Assembly (NCBI RefSeq): GCF_017377505.1
Contig: NZ_JAFREN010000012.1
Coordinates: 74,487 to 138,486 of the forward strand
DNA length: 64,000 bases
Source of the DNA: Enterococcus sp. DIV0212c
GTDB lineage: Bacteria; Bacillota; Bacilli; Lactobacillales; Enterococcaceae
Direction of reading: 5' to 3'
The notes beneath the pieces are model-generated. The model was not told where the DNA came from and made no database searches. It saw only the letters and a list, made by a program, of their open reading frames with translations. Positions 46,761 through 56,631 of this stretch are shown here, in pieces. Position 1 is the first letter of the stretch; the number at the start of each line of letters is the position of its first letter. Made by a program: the position numbers and the translations under genes.

Positions 46761-47876
46761 TTAAATCAACGCTTTTCTTCTTAACACATCGACGCCTTTA
46801 GGTGCCCAGCCCGCGACTACACATGGTTCTGTTACTGTAATCCAGCCAAGTCCCGCAAATACGATATCTGTTTTTTCTTTGATCGAAAATTCAAAACGAA
46901 CCAACTGTGGAAATTCTGCTACTTCATCTGGACGCGGCGGTTGTAATAATCCACCAACATGTTTTTCATAAAAGGCATCTGCTGTAGCTGATTTAGTACG
47001 GTGAATGGATAAATCATTTGATACATAAGCAATAAATGAACTACGTTCCCCTTGAACAAAATCAAAGCGAGCTAAACCACCTAAAAATAGCGTCTGTTCA
47101 GCATTCAACTGATATACTTTTGGTTTGATTTCTTTTTGTGGCGCAATGATTTTTAAATCTTTTTTACCTAAGTAATGCGCCATTTGATGACGATGAATGA
47201 TTCCTGGTGTGTCGATCAAGAAATGTCCGTCATCCAAAGGAATTTCAATTTTATCTAAAGTTGTTCCTGGAAATTGCGACGTTGTGATTACATCTTGAAC
47301 GCCAGCAGTCTGCTTAATGATTTGATTGATCAACGTTGATTTCCCAACATTTGTCACACCCACCACGTAAACATCCTTACCATCACGATATTTTTCAATC
47401 GTTTCAAGCAAGTTTTCCATTTCTCCTGATTTCTTAGCACTTGTCAACAAAACATCAACAGGACGTAAGCCTTCTTCATGAGCACGCTCTCTCATCCATT
47501 GGATCATTTTAGGTTTCTTTAATGATTTTGGTAAGATATCGACTTTGTTTCCTACCATCAATACTGGATTATCTCCAATAAAACGATGTAGTCCCGGAAT
47601 CAACGAACCATTAAAATCAAAAATATCAACCACGTTCACGATCAACGCATCTTCTTTGCCTAATTCATTTAATAGGCGTAAAAAATCATCGTCTGTCAAA
47701 TGAACGTCTTGAATATCATTATAATGTCTTAGACGAAAACAGCGTTGGCAATAAACTTCCCCTGTCTCCATCCCTTTCTCAAAAGCAGCCTTTGGCGTAT
47801 AGCCTAATTCATCTGGCTGATCTGTTTGAATGATTGCACCGCAACCGATGCAATGAATTGCTTCTTGCTCGCTCAT
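46761..47876 (-). CDS. yqeH: Ribosome biogenesis GTPase YqeH
   Basis: 371 residues. N-terminal zinc finger CIGCG ... CQRCF, then a circularly permuted GTPase: NKVD (G4) comes before GVTNVGKST (G1) and DTPG (G3), as in the YqeH/YawG family. Needed for 30S assembly. ATG 47876 overlaps the yqeG stop as ATGA, so the genes are translationally coupled. Confidence 0.95.
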   Translation of the reverse strand: MSEQEAIHCIGCGAIIQTDQPDELGYTPKAAFEKGMETGEVYCQRCFRLRHYNDIQDVHLTDDDFLRLLNELGKEDALIVNVVDIFDFNGSLIPGLHRFIGDNPVLMVGNKVDILPKSLKKPKMIQWMRERAHEEGLRPVDVLLTSAKKSGEMENLLETIEKYRDGKDVYVVGVTNVGKSTLINQIIKQTAGVQDVITTSQFPGTTLDKIEIPLDDGHFLIDTPGIIHRHQMAHYLGKKDLKIIAPQKEIKPKVYQLNAEQTLFLGGLARFDFVQGERSSFIAYVSNDLSIHRTKSATADAFYEKHVGGLLQPPRPDEVAEFPQLVRFEFSIKEKTDIVFAGLGWITVTEPCVVAGWAPKGVDVLRRKALI

Positions 47877-48400
47877 TCTAGTCCGCCTTTCCATATCATA
47901 TCTGGATGTTTCTTCGCTAAATGTTTCATGATTTTACGTTCAAAAAAACGATTGATCCTAGTATTCCAACCATCCGTGTCAACAATTGGACGAACTAAAA
48001 TATTTCTGATCCCAGCAGCATTAGCCCCACGAATATCGGTCATGACCTGGTCTCCTACCATTACCAATTCTTCTGGTTTCATATGTAGTTTTTTTTCAGC
48101 TTCTCTAAATCCTCTCGTTGATGGTTTTAACGCTCTAGATACATATTCTAAATCAAATTTCTCTACTGCGCGTTTTATACGACTAGATTTATTATTTGAA
48201 ACGACCACAACTGGAATCCCGGCATTTTTCATTTCCAGAATCCATGTCAGTAATTCTTCGGTCCCATCTGGATTATCCCAAGCAATCAGCGTATTGTCCA
48301 AATCGGTCAATACAGCTTTGATTCCTAATTTTTTTAACTGGTTCGGTGTGATTTTATAAATCGCATCAACCATCCAAGTTGGTTTATATTTTGAAAACAT
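47873..48400 (-). CDS. yqeG: YqeG family HAD phosphatase
   Basis: 175 residues. DLDNTLIAWD is HAD motif I, VVVSNNKSSRIKRAV motif II and VMVGDQVMTDIRGANAAG motif III/IV. Its phosphatase substrate is not established for the family. AAGGAG precedes ATG 48400. First gene of the ribosome/NAD operon; a terminator-like hairpin lies just upstream (48422-48444). Confidence 0.94.
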   Translation of the reverse strand: MFSKYKPTWMVDAIYKITPNQLKKLGIKAVLTDLDNTLIAWDNPDGTEELLTWILEMKNAGIPVVVVSNNKSSRIKRAVEKFDLEYVSRALKPSTRGFREAEKKLHMKPEELVMVGDQVMTDIRGANAAGIRNILVRPIVDTDGWNTRINRFFERKIMKHLAKKHPDMIWKGGLE

Positions 48401-48421
48401 ATAATCTCCTTAATAGTAAAA

Positions 48422-48444
48422 GAGGAGCAACTTACTAGCTCCTC
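48422..48444 (-). terminator. Terminator-like hairpin before yqeG
   Basis: GAGGAGC, 9-nt loop, GCTCCTC; on the minus strand TTTTACT follows, 21 bp before the yqeG start. It could be an attenuator or stop readthrough from upstream. Confidence 0.6.
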
Positions 48445-48565
48445 ATTCTGTCATTCGTTTCTTGATTATACGCTATTTTTCATAAAATTTCATCTATTTA
48501 TTTCTTTAAAGCAAAAACAAGCTTCTATAAACGAAAACTAACTTCTCCATTAATGAATTACATCA

Positions 48566-48610
48566 TAAAAAAGAGGGAAGTAAAACTAAAAACTAGTTTT
48601 ATTTCCCTCT
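48566..48610 (-). terminator. Terminator of the secreted-protein gene
   Basis: AGAGGGAA ... TTCCCTCT, with inner TAAAACTA/TAGTTTTA; TTTTTT follows on the minus strand. Confidence 0.88.
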
Positions 48611-48717
48611 TAACATGCATGTAAGTAGCCAAACTCACTGCTTTATAATATTTAAAATGTCAATTCTAGTTCATTAAACCATCCACATAAAAGGTAAGCT
48701 ATTTATTTTAATAAATT

Positions 48718-49158
48718 TTACTTAATAAAGAAATAGTCTACTGCAATGTTAGGATTGTTTTTATCTGCAAAAAATAAGATTAGGGAGCTGCTTTTCAATA
48801 CTTTTTCAGCTTTTATAAAATACATGTTGTCAATCCCACCAATTTTTTCCAACTCTACATTTTTCACATTATAAACTCCTGTACCTTTATGATCCACTTC
48901 AGCAATTTTTAAATCATATTTTGGGTCTAGTTTACTAACAGAAGCTAAAATAAATAAGCTTCCACTATTTTCTTTTACTACTCTCGTATAATTTACATCA
49001 GATTGAGTAAATAAAGAGTGGTTCGTTGTCGGAAATACTACCTCATTTTTAATTGCTTGACTGCTTTGTACAGCAGAAGCCTCAGTTGGTGTTACATGTA
49101 GCAGACTACCAAAAATCAATAGTCCTGCCAAGCTACTTAAAAGTGCCAATTTTTTCAT
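48718..49158 (-). CDS. Small secreted protein of unknown function
   Basis: 146 residues. Signal peptide (about 1-28, HVTPTEASA), then a beta-rich domain of about 118 residues (NYTRVVKENSGSLFILASVSKLDP, GSSSLILFFADKNNPNIAVDYFF-like end). No family recognised, no cysteine, no wall anchor. GGAGG precedes ATG 49158. Monocistronic with its own terminator, between the ribosome operon and the fatty acid operon. Confidence 0.65.
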   Translation of the reverse strand: MKKLALLSSLAGLLIFGSLLHVTPTEASAVQSSQAIKNEVVFPTTNHSLFTQSDVNYTRVVKENSGSLFILASVSKLDPKYDLKIAEVDHKGTGVYNVKNVELEKIGGIDNMYFIKAEKVLKSSSLILFFADKNNPNIAVDYFFIK

Positions 49159-49384
49159 CTTTTTTCCTCCATTATTTTTAATTTAAACTTGAATATCTTT
49201 CAAGTTCAAAAGCTACTATACCAGAAAAATAACATCATAAAATGATTAGAAGCCATTTATCATATAGATTTAACAGATTAGAAATGTATGAAATATATTA
49301 AAAAAAGATTAAATAAACAAGATAAAATAATTATCTTAAATCTAAAAGAATACTCAACAAAATATAACTATTTGTTATAAATGC

Positions 49385-49411
49385 AAAAAAAGAGCATTGC
49401 TAAAATGCTCT
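49385..49411 (-). terminator. Terminator of the fab-acc operon, overlapping the accA stop
   Basis: AGAGCATT ... AATGCTCT; the accA stop TAG lies in the loop, and TTTTTTT follows on the minus strand. Confidence 0.85.
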
Positions 49412-50185
49412 AAAACGATTATACCGATTGCTCAATAATGTTTCTTGATCTAATTCTGATAACTCTGTTAATTTTTGTATAAGGGATTTTTGAATCAATC
49501 GACTTTTTTGTCCTTGATCTAAAGGTTCGCTATTTACTTCTTCTGGAATGATTTTATCAATGACACTTAACTCTTTTAGCTCTTTTGGCGTAATTTTCAT
49601 TAATTCTGCGGCTTCTTTGGCACGACTACCGTCTTTCCATAAAATTGAAGCAAATCCTTCAGGAGATAAGATTGCATAAATCGTATGTTCAAGCATCCAA
49701 ACTTCATCTGCCACAGCAAGTGCCAACGCACCACCACTTCCGCCTTCTCCGATGATAATTGCAATGATTGGTACACTTAAGTCAGACATTTCTAACAAAT
49801 TTCTAGCAATTGCTTCTCCTTCACCGCGTTCTTCTGCTTCTATGCCGCAATAAGCACCAGCTGTATTAATAAACGTAACGACAGGGCGACCAAATTTTTC
49901 TGCTTGTTTCATCAAACGTAATGCTTTACGATAACCTTCTGGATGTGGTGCGCCAAAATTACGGTCAATATTTTCAGGTAGATTACGTCCTTTTTGAATA
50001 CCGACAACCGTTACAGGTTTTTCTTCTAACGTTGCAACACCACCGACAACTGCTAAATCGTCTCCGAAGTAACGGTCGCCATGAAATTCTATAAAATCAT
50101 TAAATATAACATCAATATATTCTAACGTTGTATAACGATCCTGAGCTCTAGCTAGGGTGACAATATCATTGGCTGTTTTTTCCAT
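49400..50185 (-). CDS. accA: Acetyl-CoA carboxylase, carboxyltransferase alpha subunit
   Basis: 261 residues. [38 protein letters not shown] and [20 protein letters not shown] are the carboxyltransferase alpha blocks. With AccD it moves the carboxyl group from biotin to acetyl-CoA to form malonyl-CoA. ATG 50185 lies 2 nt after the accD stop (AGGGTGG upstream); a GTG four codons earlier is less likely. Last gene of the operon; its stop codon lies inside the terminator stem-loop. Confidence 0.95.
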   Translation of the reverse strand: MEKTANDIVTLARAQDRYTTLEYIDVIFNDFIEFHGDRYFGDDLAVVGGVATLEEKPVTVVGIQKGRNLPENIDRNFGAPHPEGYRKALRLMKQAEKFGRPVVTFINTAGAYCGIEAEERGEGEAIARNLLEMSDLSVPIIAIIIGEGGSGGALALAVADEVWMLEHTIYAILSPEGFASILWKDGSRAKEAAELMKITPKELKELSVIDKIIPEEVNSEPLDQGQKSRLIQKSLIQKLTELSELDQETLLSNRYNRFRAF

Positions 50186-50187
50186 AT

Positions 50188-51054
50188 CTATTTCCACCCT
50201 TTCATCGTGTGAATCTGAACCAATTGGCTGAGCGTTTCTCTCAGTTGATTTCTAGGAACAATTTTATCCACAAATCCATGCTCTAATAAAAATTCTGCTT
50301 TTTGGAAATTTTCCGGTAACTCTTGGCGAATCGTTTGTTCAATTACACGTCGGCCAGCAAAACCGATCAAACTTTGTGGTTCTGCTAAAATAATATCGCC
50401 TTCCATCGCAAAACTAGCCGTAACTCCGCCTGTAGTAGGATCTGTCAAAACCGTCACATAAAATAAACCAGCATTACTGTGACGTTTCACAGCACTTGAG
50501 ATTTTTGCCATCTGCATTAATGAAAGTATCCCTTCTTGCATCCTAGCTCCACCTGAAGCTGTAAATACAATGACAGGTAATCGTTGTTCAGTTGCCCGTT
50601 CAAACAAACGAGTGATCTTTTCACCGACAATTGTCCCCATACTTCCCATAATAAAGTTAGCATCCATCACACCAATACAAATTTCTTGCCCATCAATCTT
50701 AGCTTTTCCTGTTAAAACCGCTTCGTGCAATTCTGTTTTTTCCTGCATTTTAGCGATTTTATCCAAATAATTTGGAAAATCTAATGGATCTTTTGTGACT
50801 AACTCTGTATCCCATTCTTCAAAACTCTTTTCATCCACAGTCAACGCAAGACGTTCCCAAGCACCAATTCTAAAGCTATAACTACAATAAGGGCAGACTT
50901 TTTCTGCCCCCATATCTTTTGTATACAGCGTGCGTTTACAGCAAGGACATTTTGCCCACATGTTATCAGGAACAGCAGGTTTTTTGACAGAAGATTGATC
51001 ATCTGCGCGATTCGGATTGATTCGAATGTAGTTTTTCTTTTTAAATAAAGCCAT
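50188..51054 (-). CDS. accD: Acetyl-CoA carboxylase, carboxyltransferase beta subunit
   Basis: 288 residues. Zinc ribbon CPCC ... CPYC (Cys36, 39, 54, 57) at the N-terminus, then the crotonase-fold domain with [20 protein letters not shown] and [14 protein letters not shown]. Partner of AccA. AAGGAG precedes ATG 51054, 15 nt from the accC end. Confidence 0.96.
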   Translation of the reverse strand: MALFKKKNYIRINPNRADDQSSVKKPAVPDNMWAKCPCCKRTLYTKDMGAEKVCPYCSYSFRIGAWERLALTVDEKSFEEWDTELVTKDPLDFPNYLDKIAKMQEKTELHEAVLTGKAKIDGQEICIGVMDANFIMGSMGTIVGEKITRLFERATEQRLPVIVFTASGGARMQEGILSLMQMAKISSAVKRHSNAGLFYVTVLTDPTTGGVTASFAMEGDIILAEPQSLIGFAGRRVIEQTIRQELPENFQKAEFLLEHGFVDKIVPRNQLRETLSQLVQIHTMKGWK

Positions 51055-51068
51055 ACACCTGCTCCTTT

Positions 51069-52439
51069 TTAATTATCGCTATCTGGTTCCCAATTTGGTA
51101 AAAATGTTTCTTGTAAAAAACTTGTATCATATTCTCCAGCGAGCACGTTCTCATGAGTAATCAAATCTAACTGAAACTCTGAATTTGTAATAATGCCTTC
51201 GGTCACAATCTCATTTAACGCCCGTTGCATCTTCATCAAAGCATCCATGCGATCGTCTCCATGAACAATCACCTTTGCAATCATTGAATCATAGTAAGGC
51301 GGAATTGTATAACCTGAATACATCGCACTATCTACACGTAGTCCCATACCTCCGCTTGGAAGTAGTAAGTTTTTAATTTTCCCTGGTGAAGGAGCAAAAT
51401 TAAATGCAGGATTTTCTGCATTGATTCGACATTCAATTGCATGTCCTGTAATAGTGACATCCTCTTGTGTATAAGCTAGTTTTTCGCCTGAGGCAATCTT
51501 CAGCTGCGCTTTGACAAGGTCAATGCCTGTAACCATTTCTGTCACAGGATGCTCAACTTGAATTCGGGTATTCATTTCCATAAAATAAAACTCACCAGAC
51601 TGATCCATTAAAAATTCGATCGTTCCAGCATTTTCATAATGAACAGCTTTGGCTGCACGTACAGCCGTTTCACCTAATAATTGACGTTTTTCCGGAGAAA
51701 TTGCAATTGATGGCGATTCTTCCAGAACCTTTTGATTATTTCTTTGTAAAGAACAATCACGCTCACCTAAATGGATCACATGCCCATATTGATCACCTAA
51801 AATTTGAACTTCAATATGACGGGCTGGATAAATAATTTTTTCTAAGTACATATCATCATTGCCAAAAGCCGCTTTTGCTTCTTGTTGTGCTGAGGTAAAA
51901 TGCTGAGGTAGTTCTTCTTTGCTCATTACTTTGCGAATCCCTTTACCACCACCACCAGCTGCTGCTTTCAACATAACTGGATAACCGATATTATCAGCGA
52001 TCGTTAAAGCTTCTTCAACAGAACTGATCACACCAGTACTTCCAGGAATAACTGGAACGTTGGCTTTTTGCATCAATTCACGGGCATTGATTTTATTCCC
52101 CATTGCATCGATAGTAGCAGCTTTTGGGCCTATAAATGTAATATTACACTCTTCACACATTGCCGCAAATTGACTGTTTTCTGATAAGAAACCAAATCCC
52201 GGATGAATTGCTTCAGCATTTGTTACGATAGCTGCACTCAGTACACTCTGCACATTTAAATATGAATCCGCAGCTTTTGCTGGTCCAATACAAATAGCTT
52301 CATCTGCAAGCTGTGTGTGTAACGCTTCTTTATCTGCTTCTGAGTATACCGCAACGGTCTGTACACCTAATTCACGACATGCACGAATGATCCGAACTGC
52401 GATTTCTCCTCTATTTGCAATTAAAACTTTTGAAAACAT
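51069..52439 (-). CDS. accC: Acetyl-CoA carboxylase, biotin carboxylase subunit
   Basis: 456 residues. [22 protein letters not shown], the ATP-grasp glycine loop [31 protein letters not shown], and [16 protein letters not shown] are present. It carboxylates the biotin on AccB using ATP and bicarbonate. AGGTGA lies just before ATG 52439. Follows fabZ by 7 nt. Confidence 0.97.
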   Translation of the reverse strand: MFSKVLIANRGEIAVRIIRACRELGVQTVAVYSEADKEALHTQLADEAICIGPAKAADSYLNVQSVLSAAIVTNAEAIHPGFGFLSENSQFAAMCEECNITFIGPKAATIDAMGNKINARELMQKANVPVIPGSTGVISSVEEALTIADNIGYPVMLKAAAGGGGKGIRKVMSKEELPQHFTSAQQEAKAAFGNDDMYLEKIIYPARHIEVQILGDQYGHVIHLGERDCSLQRNNQKVLEESPSIAISPEKRQLLGETAVRAAKAVHYENAGTIEFLMDQSGEFYFMEMNTRIQVEHPVTEMVTGIDLVKAQLKIASGEKLAYTQEDVTITGHAIECRINAENPAFNFAPSPGKIKNLLLPSGGMGLRVDSAMYSGYTIPPYYDSMIAKVIVHGDDRMDALMKMQRALNEIVTEGIITNSEFQLDLITHENVLAGEYDTSFLQETFLPNWEPDSDN

Positions 52440-52446
52440 AGCTCAC

Positions 52447-52869
52447 CTATCCAATCATAAAGGTCAATTCTGCTTCCGCTACTTTTTTCCCGTTCACAGT
52501 CGCAGTTCCTTTGCCGATGCCGGCTATTGATTTTACTTTCATAATTTCTACTTCTAACATCAACGTATCACCTGGAACAACTTTTTGTCTAAATTTAGCT
52601 TTATCGATACCGCCAAAATAAGCTGTCTTACCTTTGAAATCAGGCATAGACAATAAGGCTACCGCTCCTGCTTGAGCAAGCGCTTCAAGAATTAAAACAC
52701 CTGGCATAACAGGCTCTCCTGGGAAATGTCCTTGAAAAAAAGGTTCATTGATCGTAACATTTTTCTTTGCGATAACTTTTTCACCCACAACGATTTCTTC
52801 GACTGTATCTAACAGTAGGAAAGGATAACGATGGGGAATAATTTCTTTAATCTCTTCAATATTCATCAT
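52447..52869 (-). CDS. fabZ: 3-hydroxyacyl-ACP dehydratase
   Basis: 140 residues. [12 protein letters not shown] (His48) and LEALAQ (Glu62) are the catalytic pair of the FabZ hot-dog fold. Removes water from 3-hydroxyacyl-ACP to give trans-2-enoyl-ACP. The E. faecalis chromosome has a second, isomerising homologue (FabN) elsewhere; position in the main operon suggests this is FabZ. The ATG shares one base with the accB stop (TAATG). Confidence 0.95.
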   Translation of the reverse strand: MMNIEEIKEIIPHRYPFLLLDTVEEIVVGEKVIAKKNVTINEPFFQGHFPGEPVMPGVLILEALAQAGAVALLSMPDFKGKTAYFGGIDKAKFRQKVVPGDTLMLEVEIMKVKSIAGIGKGTATVNGKKVAEAELTFMIG

Positions 52870-53366
52870 TACACTCCCTTAGATACGCGGAAAATTGGTT
52901 GATTAAATTCAACAACATCTTCATTTTGTATCAAGACTTCCGTAATCACACCATCAACTGTTGAAGTGATCTCATTCATAAGCTTCATCGCTTCAACAAT
53001 ACAAACGACATCGCCTTTTTTCACTGAATCACCAACTTTTTTGAAGTGCTCTTTATCAGGTGCTGGTTTTAAATACACCACACCAACAATTGGCGAAACA
53101 ATCTCTTCTGTATTTTTTGGTTTTGTCTCAGGTTTTACAGCTTCATTAGTAGTTTCTTTTATGTCTACTATACGATTGATAATTTCTGTTGTTTCTTGAT
53201 TTGTTGTATTGTTATCAACGACTTGTTTTCCTTCACCAGTAAATGTTTTTTGTGTCACTTTATTTTTATTCATGTAAAGACCAAACGAACCTTCTTTAAG
53301 ATCAAATTCAGTTAATGTCGATTGGTCAAACTGCGTTAGTAATTCTTTCACTTCATTAATATTCAT
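52869..53366 (-). CDS. accB: Biotin carboxyl carrier protein of acetyl-CoA carboxylase
   Basis: 165 residues. C-terminal biotinyl domain with EAMKLMNEI; Lys128 carries biotin. A Thr/Asn/Glu-rich linker (about 45-85) follows the N-terminal helices. The carrier shuttles carboxylate between AccC and AccAD. Lies 1 nt after fabF. Confidence 0.96.
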   Translation of the reverse strand: MNINEVKELLTQFDQSTLTEFDLKEGSFGLYMNKNKVTQKTFTGEGKQVVDNNTTNQETTEIINRIVDIKETTNEAVKPETKPKNTEEIVSPIVGVVYLKPAPDKEHFKKVGDSVKKGDVVCIVEAMKLMNEITSTVDGVITEVLIQNEDVVEFNQPIFRVSKGV

Positions 53367-53367
53367 T

Positions 53368-54603
53368 TTAATCCTCCCAACGTTTTAAACAAAGTACTGC
53401 ATTATGACCACCAAAGCCGAAAGAATTTGTTAATGCATACTCAAATTCATGTTTTTGACTTTCATTCGTAACAATATTTATTTCAATTGCTTCATCAAGC
53501 TGATCAACATTAATTGTTGGTGGAATAAATTGATGTTGTAATGCATTCAATGTTGCAATAGCTTCAATACCGCCAGTTGCACCTAATGCATGTCCTGTCA
53601 TACTTTTCGTACTGCTGACACGAACATTTTTAGCCGCTTCTCCCAGTGCTGTTTGAATTGCTTTTGTTTCTGCAACATCATTTGAAGGTGTACTTGTTCC
53701 ATGAGCATTGATATAACCAATTTTGTCAGTATCGATAGCAGCTTCTTCAATCGCTAATTTCATCGCTTTGGCAGCGCCGCTTCCATCTGGTTTTGGTGAA
53801 GTCATATGGTAGGCATCACAGTTTGAACCATAGCCAACGATTTCACCTAAAATCTTCGCTCCTCTTTTTTGAGCATGTTCTAAAGATTCTAGAACTAAAA
53901 TCCCAGCTCCTTCGCCCATTACAAATCCACTGCGGTCTTTGTCAAAAGGGATCGATCCTCTAGTTGGATCTTCCGCAGAAGTAACAGCTGTTAATGAAGC
54001 AAAACCTGCAATCCCGATTTCAGTGATAGATGCTTCTGTTCCCCCTGCTAATAATACGTCTGAATAACCATGTTTGATATTTCTAAACGCTTCGCCAATC
54101 GAATTATTCGCCGTAGCACAAGCAGTGACTGTTGCCGTACAAGTTCCTCTAGCTCCTACACGTAAAGCAATATTACCTGCAGCCATATTTCCAATTGCCA
54201 TTGGTATAAATAAAGGCGCTACCCTTTTAGGACCTTTTTCACGCATTCTAGTCACTTGATCTTGGATCGTTTGAAGTCCTCCGATACCAGATCCTACCAT
54301 CACACCAAAACGGTCAACATCTATTTGTTCGATATCTAGTTTACTCATTTCCATCGCTTCTAAAGCCGCATAAATACCAAATAGAGAAAATAAATCCATC
54401 CGTTTAGCATCTTTTTTTGCAAAATACTTATCAAAAGGAAAATCCTTTACTTCTGCAGCTAATGTAATGCCCGTTTCGCTTGCATCAAATTTAGTAATCG
54501 GACCAATTCCGTTTTTTCCTGTTTGTAAACTTTCTAAAAAGGTTTCTGCGTCATTCCCGATTGGGGATGCTACACCATAACCTGTAATAACTACGCGATT
54601 CAT
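53368..54603 (-). CDS. fabF: 3-oxoacyl-ACP synthase II
   Basis: 411 residues. Thiolase fold with Cys162 in TACATA, NAHGTSTPSND and TGHALGATGG giving the two catalytic histidines, and GFGGHNAVL at the end. Condenses malonyl-ACP with acyl-ACP. AAAGGAG precedes ATG 54603. Confidence 0.97.
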   Translation of the reverse strand: MNRVVITGYGVASPIGNDAETFLESLQTGKNGIGPITKFDASETGITLAAEVKDFPFDKYFAKKDAKRMDLFSLFGIYAALEAMEMSKLDIEQIDVDRFGVMVGSGIGGLQTIQDQVTRMREKGPKRVAPLFIPMAIGNMAAGNIALRVGARGTCTATVTACATANNSIGEAFRNIKHGYSDVLLAGGTEASITEIGIAGFASLTAVTSAEDPTRGSIPFDKDRSGFVMGEGAGILVLESLEHAQKRGAKILGEIVGYGSNCDAYHMTSPKPDGSGAAKAMKLAIEEAAIDTDKIGYINAHGTSTPSNDVAETKAIQTALGEAAKNVRVSSTKSMTGHALGATGGIEAIATLNALQHQFIPPTINVDQLDEAIEINIVTNESQKHEFEYALTNSFGFGGHNAVLCLKRWED

Positions 54604-54630
54604 TCAACTGCTCCTTTCCAAGCTTGTTCA

Positions 54631-55368
54631 TTAGCCATGCATGACTAAACCACCATCTACATTTAAGACCTGGCCTGTAACATATGGGCTTTTTGCCAAA
54701 AAGATAGCTGCATTTGCAATATCTTCTACTTGACCAAATTTTTGTAGTGGAATTTGCTGATTCATTTGTTCTTTGACTTTATCAGATAAAACATCTGTCA
54801 TCTCAGTTTCAATAAAACCTGGTGCAATGGCATTACATGTGATTCCACGGGCAGCAACTTCTCTTGCCACAGACTTTGTAAAACCAATGACTCCAGCTTT
54901 ACTTGCCGCATAGTTGGCTTGACCGATATTGCCAATCAATCCAGAAACACTAGACATGTTGATGATTCTTCCGCTACGTTGTTTCATCATTCGTTTGATT
55001 GCTTGTTGTGTCATATTGAATGTTCCAGTTAAATTGATTTGAATACAACTGGTAAAATCTTCTTCTGACATTCTCAATAACAATTTATCATTCGTGATTC
55101 CTGCATTGTTGATTAGGATATCAATCGAACCTAAACTATCTATTGTGGCTTGGATCATTTGTCCAGCAGATTCAAAACTGGCGATATCTCCAGAAATACC
55201 AATACATTTAACACCAAAAGATTCTACTTCTGCGATTAATTCAGCACTAATCTCTCCACGCCCATTAAGTACAACATTTGCTCCTTCTTTTGCAAATGCT
55301 AAAGCAACAGCTTTACCAATTCCTCGTGTGCTTCCTGTGACAAATACGTTTTTCCCTTTAAGTTCCAT
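54631..55368 (-). CDS. fabG: 3-oxoacyl-ACP reductase
   Basis: 245 residues, short-chain dehydrogenase fold. VTGSTRGIGKAVAL binds NADPH; the Ser in NMSSVSG, YAASK (Tyr, Lys) form the catalytic triad; NNAG is conserved. Reduces 3-oxoacyl-ACP. GGGAGG precedes ATG 55368, right after fabD. Confidence 0.97.
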   Translation of the reverse strand: MELKGKNVFVTGSTRGIGKAVALAFAKEGANVVLNGRGEISAELIAEVESFGVKCIGISGDIASFESAGQMIQATIDSLGSIDILINNAGITNDKLLLRMSEEDFTSCIQINLTGTFNMTQQAIKRMMKQRSGRIINMSSVSGLIGNIGQANYAASKAGVIGFTKSVAREVAARGITCNAIAPGFIETEMTDVLSDKVKEQMNQQIPLQKFGQVEDIANAAIFLAKSPYVTGQVLNVDGGLVMHG

Positions 55369-55371
55369 TCG

Positions 55372-56301
55372 TTACCTCCCATTCAAAAGAGCTTCAGTTT
55401 CAGATAATGTTTTCTCATCTTCAACCCGAGCTGTTTTCATTTCTTTATCGATCTTTTTAATAAAACCAGTCAATGTTTTACCTGGCCCAACTTCTATAAT
55501 TGCATCAACATTCATTTTTTTGATTGTTTCGATACTATCAGCAAAACGAACAGCAGACATTACTTGTTTTTCTAATAATTCTTTTATTTCTGCTTGCTCC
55601 ATTACTTGTGCTGTAGTATTACTGATCACAGGAATCGTCATTTCTGCAAAATTTATTTTTTCAAGCTCAATTGCTAATTTTTCGGAAGCAGGTTTTAGCA
55701 AAGCTGTATGGAAAGGTCCACTGACTTTTAAAGGAATCATTCGCTTCACACCAGCTTCCGTTAATAATTCCACCGCTTTATCGACTGCAAGTGTTTCTCC
55801 GCCAATAACGATTTGCTGAGGTGTATTATGATTTGCTGGTGAAACAATCCCAAGAGCACTTGCTTCTAGACAACATTCTTCAATCAATGAACGCTCGGCA
55901 TTCATTACTGCAACCATTTTCCCAGTGCCAGTTGGTGCTGCTTCAGCCATCAACTGTCCTCTTTTTGCCACTAATTGAACAGCTTCTTTAAATGAAATCG
56001 CCCCACTAGCAACAAGCGCGCTATATTCGCCTAAGCTTAGTCCAGCTACAATTTCAGGCTGATAACCTTTAGACTGTAAAAGACGATAAAAAGCAATACT
56101 AACAGTTAAAATAGCTGGTTGTGTATACATCGTTTCATTTAATTTGTCATTTTCAGTAAAGCAAAGCTCTGCCATATCATATCCTAGAACATCACTTGCT
56201 TCTCGAAATGTTTCTTGAACAATTTCCTCTTGATCAAATAATTCCTTACCCATACCGATATATTGAGCACCTTGCCCACTAAATACAAAAGCTGTTTTCA
56301 T
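55372..56301 (-). CDS. fabD: Malonyl-CoA:ACP transacylase
   Basis: 309 residues. FSGQGAQYIGMGKEL at the N-terminus, GLSLGEYSAL with nucleophile Ser89 (the usual GHSLG has Leu in place of His), and SGPFHTALL with the catalytic His. Moves malonyl from CoA to ACP. AAGGAG precedes ATG 56301. An upstream extension of 31 codons into the repeat region is not coding. The 330-bp gap to fabK holds the tandem repeats. Confidence 0.95.
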   Translation of the reverse strand: MKTAFVFSGQGAQYIGMGKELFDQEEIVQETFREASDVLGYDMAELCFTENDKLNETMYTQPAILTVSIAFYRLLQSKGYQPEIVAGLSLGEYSALVASGAISFKEAVQLVAKRGQLMAEAAPTGTGKMVAVMNAERSLIEECCLEASALGIVSPANHNTPQQIVIGGETLAVDKAVELLTEAGVKRMIPLKVSGPFHTALLKPASEKLAIELEKINFAEMTIPVISNTTAQVMEQAEIKELLEKQVMSAVRFADSIETIKKMNVDAIIEVGPGKTLTGFIKKIDKEMKTARVEDEKTLSETEALLNGR

Positions 56302-56316
56302 TCCTTTACTCCTTAC

Positions 56317-56562
56317 TTTAAAAGCGCAGCAGGCTCGTTCAGACTTGACAGAAAAATAGGAAAACATGATTGAGGTGTTTTTTACCTCATTCAAGTTTTA
56401 TCTTTTTCCCGAAAGGCTAGCCTGCGAAGCTAGATAGTTTTAAAAGCTGAATGAGCTGTTTAGTCTCGACTGAAAAACAGGAAAAATTGATTGTGACGTT
56501 CTTTGTCACATTCTATTTTTATCTTTTTTCCGAAGAGCTAGCCCGTGAAGCTGGATAATTTT
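56317..56562 (-). repeat. Two tandem ~121-bp structured repeats between fabK and fabD
   Basis: Period 121-122 bp: each unit begins TTTAAAAGC, then GAAAAA(T/C)AGGAAAA, a hairpin, TTTTATCTTTTT, CCGAA and GCTAGCC. Identity is partial, but the first hairpin changes on both arms (GAGGT/ACCTC in unit 1, GTGAC/GTCAC in unit 2), so structure is conserved. A third unit starts at 56560 and breaks off. Confidence 0.8.
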
Positions 56563-56631
56563 AAAAACTAAATAAGCCCTATAAGCTCAATAAAATTTAA
56601 TCTATTTACAAGTCAATTTGAATCTATTTTT

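Noticed and set aside
55094..55819. 241-codon plus-strand frame across fabG and fabD
   Set aside because: It is antisense to two well-supported genes.
56345..56350. TTGACA as a plus-strand -35 box in the fabK-fabD gap
   Set aside because: No -10 box lies at the right distance, and the operon runs on the minus strand.
56302..56394. 31-codon extension of fabD
   Set aside because: It lies in the tandem repeat region and lacks a ribosome binding site; known FabD starts at MKTAFVFSGQG.
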